From Pseudomonadota bacterium (GTDB taxonomy: Bacteria; Pseudomonadota; Gammaproteobacteria; Burkholderiales; Burkholderiaceae_C): a DNA stretch of 33,243 nucleotides. Location of the stretch: positions 1-33,243 of the forward strand of contig JAFECX010000055.1 in the NCBI GenBank assembly GCA_018241895.1, in the 5' to 3' direction. A program made the position numbers and the translations under genes. A model generated the notes under the pieces. That model was not told the origin of the DNA. It made no database searches and saw nothing but the letters and a program-made list of their open reading frames with translations. How positions within the stretch are numbered: the first letter of the stretch is position 1; every line of letters starts with the position of its first letter. Shown one piece after another: positions 30,384-33,243 of the stretch.

Positions 30384-31279
30384 GCGAATGGATGCCGCTG
30401 CACGAGCCGGGCCGCCAGGAGGTGGTGCTGATCACCGGCATCTCGGGCTCGGGCAAGTCGGTCGCACTGCACGCGCTCGAGGACGCGGGCTTCTTCTGCG
30501 TCGACAACCTGCCGCCCGAGCTGCTGCGCGATTTCGTCCGCCTCGAGCACAACCGCCACACGCACCGCGTCGCGGTCGCGGTGGACGTGCGCAGCGCGGG
30601 CTCGCTGCCGCAGATCGTGCCGCTGATCGCGGCGCTGCGTGCCGAAGCCATGAGCGTGCGCACGCTGTTCCTCGACGCCAGCAACGACGCGCTGCTGCGG
30701 CGCTTCTCGGAGACGCGGCGTCCGCACCCGCTGGGCGCCGTGCACGCGGGCTCGGACGCCACGCGCGCCCTCGTCGAGGCGATCGAGCTGGAACGCGCGC
30801 TGATGGCCGAGCTGCGCGAGGTCTCCACCGTCATCGACACCAGCGCACTGCGTCCGGCCCTGCTGCGCGACTGGGTGCGCCAGCTCGTCGGCGCGCGCGA
30901 ATCGGCGCTCACGCTGGTGTTCGAGTCCTTCGCCTACAAGCAGGGCGTGCCGCTGGACGCCGACTACGTCTTCGACATGCGCGCGCTGCCCAACCCGCAC
31001 TACGTGCGCGAGCTGCGCCCGCTGAGCGGGCGCGACGCGCCGGTGGCCGCCTACCTCGAGCAGCAGCCCGAGGTGCTCGAGATGCTGGCGCAGATCCACG
31101 ACTTCCTCGCCCGCTGGCTCTCGGCGTTCGAGCAGGGCCATCGCAGCTACCTCACGGTGGCGCTGGGCTGCACCGGCGGCCAGCACCGTTCGGTGTATGC
31201 GGCCGAGTCGCTGGCGCGGCGCTTCGCGGGCCAGCGCGTGACGCTGGTGCGCCACCGCGAGCTGGACGCGCGCGCGTGA
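30380..31279 (+). CDS. rapZ: RNase adapter protein RapZ
   Basis: A 299-residue P-loop protein. Walker A GISGSGKS is at residues 20-27, followed by [12 protein letters not shown]. The conserved C-terminal domain includes [42 protein letters not shown] and the family ending VTLVRHREL. In enterobacteria RapZ presents the sRNA GlmZ to RNase E to control glucosamine-6-phosphate synthase; in other bacteria the role is less clear. It overlaps recN by four bases (ATGA) and the LON-domain gene by four bases (GTGA), so translation is likely coupled along the operon. Confidence 0.96.
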   Translation: MSEWMPLHEPGRQEVVLITGISGSGKSVALHALEDAGFFCVDNLPPELLRDFVRLEHNRHTHRVAVAVDVRSAGSLPQIVPLIAALRAEAMSVRTLFLDASNDALLRRFSETRRPHPLGAVHAGSDATRALVEAIELERALMAELREVSTVIDTSALRPALLRDWVRQLVGARESALTLVFESFAYKQGVPLDADYVFDMRALPNPHYVRELRPLSGRDAPVAAYLEQQPEVLEMLAQIHDFLARWLSAFEQGHRSYLTVALGCTGGQHRSVYAAESLARRFAGQRVTLVRHRELDARA

Positions 31280-31932
31280 GCGCAACGTCGATGCGCGACG
31301 GCGCCCGCGGCCGGCCGGCGCTGCCCGAGCCGCTGGCGCTGTTTCCGCTGCACACGGTGCTGTTTCCGGGCGCTCGGCTGCGCCTCGAGGTGTTCGAGGC
31401 ACGCTACCTCGATCTGGTGGGCGAGTGCCTGCGGCAGCGCGCGCCGTTCGGTGTGGTCTGCCTGCGCGAGGGGCACGAGGTCGGCAGCGGCGGGCCGCCG
31501 GTGCAGTTCGAGGAGATCGGCGTGCTCGCGCACATCGACGAGGTGGACGCCGAACAGGCCGGCATCGTGCACCTGCGCTGCACCGGCGGCCGGCGCTTTC
31601 GGCGCCTGGGTGCGGCCGAACAGCGCGCCGGCGGCCTGTGGGTCTGCCGCGCCGAAGCCCTCGCCGACGATCCGCCGCATGCGCCCGGCGCGTCGCTGAT
31701 GCCCACGGTGCGCGCATTGGCCGAGGCCATCCGCAAGCTGCGCGAGCAGGCCCGGCTGCCGTTCGTGCCGCCGTTCCGCCTCGACGACGCCGGCTGGGTG
31801 GCCAACCGCTGGTGCGAACTGCTGCCGGTGCCGCTGGCGGCCAAGCAGAGGCTGATGCAGCTCGAGGACCCGCTGCTGCGCCTGTCGATCGTCGACGGCT
31901 ACCTGCGCGACAAGAAGGTCGTCGTCGGTTGA
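31276..31932 (+). CDS. LON peptidase substrate-binding domain protein
   Basis: A 218-residue protein made of the Lon N-terminal (LAN/PUA-like) domain alone: [29 protein letters not shown], then a beta-rich core and a helical C-terminal part ([41 protein letters not shown]). It has no ATPase or protease part, as in the YbcJ-independent small LON-domain proteins common in proteobacteria. The GTG at 31276 overlaps the rapZ stop; the ATG at 31291 is an alternative start. The last 34 bp overlap the 3' end of mutY on the other strand. Function unknown; substrate or peptide binding is inferred. Confidence 0.9.
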   Translation: MSATSMRDGARGRPALPEPLALFPLHTVLFPGARLRLEVFEARYLDLVGECLRQRAPFGVVCLREGHEVGSGGPPVQFEEIGVLAHIDEVDAEQAGIVHLRCTGGRRFRRLGAAEQRAGGLWVCRAEALADDPPHAPGASLMPTVRALAEAIRKLREQARLPFVPPFRLDDAGWVANRWCELLPVPLAAKQRLMQLEDPLLRLSIVDGYLRDKKVVVG

Positions 31933-33002
31933 ACCGTGGCGCGGCGTGCGGGCGTCGGCAGGGACGACGTCTGCAGCCAGCGCCGCACCGGCGCCGGCAG
32001 CCCGAGTGACAGGGCCGCGTCGTGCGTGAACCAGCGGCCGGTGCCGAGCGCGCGCAGATCCGGCGGCGGGCTGCGCGCCGGCAGTTGCCAGCGCAGCGGC
32101 TGCAGCGTCCAGTCGAAATGCGTCAGTGCGTGCTCGAGCGGCTCGAGCCAGTGCCCGTTGCCGGGCCAGCCGCGCACGACGTCCTCGAGCGCGGCCGCGG
32201 TGGCGAATTCGGGCAGGCTCCACAGCCCTGCCCACACGCCCTGCTCGGGCCGTCGCGCCAGCCAGCAGCGCCCGCCTCGCGTCAGCCACAGGAGCGCGTG
32301 GCTGCGGCGCGAGCGCGCGCTGCGGCGCAACTTCACCGGGTACGCCAGCGGCCTGCCCTTGCGGTACGCGACGCAGACCTCGGCCAGCGGGCAGGCGGCG
32401 CAGTGCGGCGCACGCGCCAGGCAGACGGTGGCGCCCAGATCCATCAGGCCCTGGGTGTAGACATCGACCTCGCGCGCCGGCAGCAGCGTCTGGGCCAGTT
32501 GCCACAGCGCACGCTCGCCGTCGGCGCGCGCCAGGTCGCGCTCGAAGCCGAGCACACGCGCCAGCACGCGCCTGACGTTGCCGTCGAGCACGGCCGCGCG
32601 CTCGCCGAAGCAGAACGCGGCGATCGCCGCCGCGGTCGAGCGGCCGATGCCCGGCAGTCGCGCCAGCGCCTGCGCGCTGCGCGGGAATTCACCGCCGTGC
32701 TCGGCCACCACGACCTGCGCGCAGCGCTGCAGGTTGCGCGCGCGGCTGTAGTAGCCCAGGCCGCTCCACAGCGCCAGCACGTCGTCGAAGGGCGCGGCCG
32801 CCAGGGCGCGGACGTCGGCAAAGCGCGCGACGAAGCGCGGGTAGTACGCGAGCACGGTGGCCACCTGCGTCTGCTGCAGCATCACCTCGCTCAGCCAGAC
32901 CCGGTACGCGTCGCGCGTGCCCTGCCAGGGCAGATCGTGGCGGCCCGAGTGGCCTTGCCAGCGCACGACGCGCTGCGCCAGGTCGGGCGGCAGCGTCGTC
33001 AC
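31899..33002 (-). CDS. mutY: A/G-specific adenine glycosylase MutY
   Basis: MutY removes adenine mispaired with 8-oxoguanine. With a GTG start at 33002 the 367-residue protein has the catalytic Glu39 in LSEVMLQQTQ, the helix-hairpin-helix LPGIGRSTAAAIA (114-126), catalytic Asp138 in VLDGNVRRV and the [4Fe-4S] cysteines 192, 199, 202 and 208 (C-x6-C-x2-C-x5-C). Asp138 and the cysteine positions equal the E. coli numbering, which supports this start. The C-terminal NUDIX-like domain that reads 8-oxoG includes HALTHFDWTLQPL. The final residues are encoded opposite the LON-domain gene. Confidence 0.96.
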   Translation of the reverse strand: MTTLPPDLAQRVVRWQGHSGRHDLPWQGTRDAYRVWLSEVMLQQTQVATVLAYYPRFVARFADVRALAAAPFDDVLALWSGLGYYSRARNLQRCAQVVVAEHGGEFPRSAQALARLPGIGRSTAAAIAAFCFGERAAVLDGNVRRVLARVLGFERDLARADGERALWQLAQTLLPAREVDVYTQGLMDLGATVCLARAPHCAACPLAEVCVAYRKGRPLAYPVKLRRSARSRRSHALLWLTRGGRCWLARRPEQGVWAGLWSLPEFATAAALEDVVRGWPGNGHWLEPLEHALTHFDWTLQPLRWQLPARSPPPDLRALGTGRWFTHDAALSLGLPAPVRRWLQTSSLPTPARRATVQPTTTFLSRR

Positions 33003-33146
33003 GGCGCAAGGGTGGACAGGAGGCGCACACCGCGATGATGCCTTGCCTGCGGCTGCGGGCCGGCGCGGGGACACACAGTCGCGCACTGTGCGGCGCACGC
33101 CTCGTTGCGGCGCCGGCCGCACGCCGCGCGCGGCGCGCGCCGGGCC

Positions 33147-33243
33147 TCAGGCCACCTGCCGATGCGCAGCCGGTTCGGGCACGATCACCGCCGCCGTCTC
33201 GGTATGCAGGCGCCGCGTTCCCGCGACCGCGTCGTCGGCCAAC
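33147..33243 (-). CDS. C-terminal end of an unidentified protein, truncated by window edge
   Basis: The minus strand reads LADDAVAGTRRLHTETAAVI and a short tail to a TGA at 33147. Only about 32 residues are visible, so no family can be named. The 144 bp to mutY hold no other support for a gene. It may be the gene preceding mutY on the minus strand; reality as a CDS is inferred only from the open frame reaching the edge. Confidence 0.4.
   Translation of the reverse strand, partial: LADDAVAGTRRLHTETAAVIVPEPAAHRQVA

Noticed and set aside
33003..33122. N-terminal extension of MutY to 33122
   Set aside because: The extension is Arg/Pro/Cys-rich without homology; the GTG at 33002 gives catalytic Asp and Fe-S cysteine positions equal to E. 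coli MutY.

Overview
The window is very GC-rich, densely packed bacterial chromosome. Gene content and order point to a betaproteobacterium of the order Burkholderiales (Rubrivivax/Leptothrix/Comamonadaceae-like). Pointers are the TetR - acyl-CoA dehydrogenase - DUF2147 - FadB-like - FadA - enoyl-CoA hydratase operon, the hrcA / nadK-recN pair, the rapZ / LON-domain / mutY group and the typical Burkholderiales DUF2145, DUF748 and HNH proteins. This placement is inferred from protein families and synteny recalled from memory; no search was run.

Layout. 1-1540 (minus): pyrC dihydroorotase overlapping a truncated NYN-domain protein by four bases. 1656-3226 (plus): two exported proteins, the second a DUF2145 protein with a His/Cys pair. 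3246-3412: a 167-bp imperfect palindrome with matching ends between two convergent genes. 3409-5319 (minus): an ATM1-type ABC exporter. 5481-5921 (plus): a YciA-like acyl-CoA thioesterase. 5968-14412 (minus): seven co-directional genes with gaps of 13-52 bp forming a fatty-acid beta-oxidation operon led by its TetR regulator, with a perfect 12-bp palindrome upstream as candidate operator. 14413-14789: non-coding, holding that palindrome and a 7-bp tandem array. 14790-17610 (minus): an FHA-domain membrane protein and a secreted trypsin-like protease with a repeat-built tail. 17780-23330 (plus): HNH endonuclease, glycine-zipper lipoprotein and a very large AsmA-like DUF748 protein with two low-complexity expansions. 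23368-25853 (minus): beta-CASP metallo-hydrolase coupled to a LOG-family protein; then a CAT-anticodon tRNA. 26266-33243: small membrane protein, hrcA, the nadK-recN-rapZ-LON operon, mutY overlapping the LON gene tail to tail, and the end of an unidentified gene.

How the genes work together. The beta-oxidation operon supplies dehydrogenation, hydration/isomerisation, second dehydrogenation and thiolysis, with the thioesterase nearby able to release CoA. The envelope genes (lipoprotein, DUF748, ABC exporter, protease/FHA pair) are plausibly concerned with membrane maintenance. The nadK-recN-rapZ-LON group and mutY are housekeeping genes for cofactor supply, DNA repair and regulation.

I see no phage, insertion sequence, CRISPR array, toxin-antitoxin or defence island. 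Most of the window is ordinary core chromosome. The signals most worth a second look are the 3246-3412 palindrome, a recurring -10-like hexamer 6-7 nt before SD-less start codons (possible leaderless mRNAs), the protease/FHA pair whose FHA domain lacks the usual phospho-binding Ser, and four short-period tandem arrays, three of them in frame inside secreted or envelope proteins.
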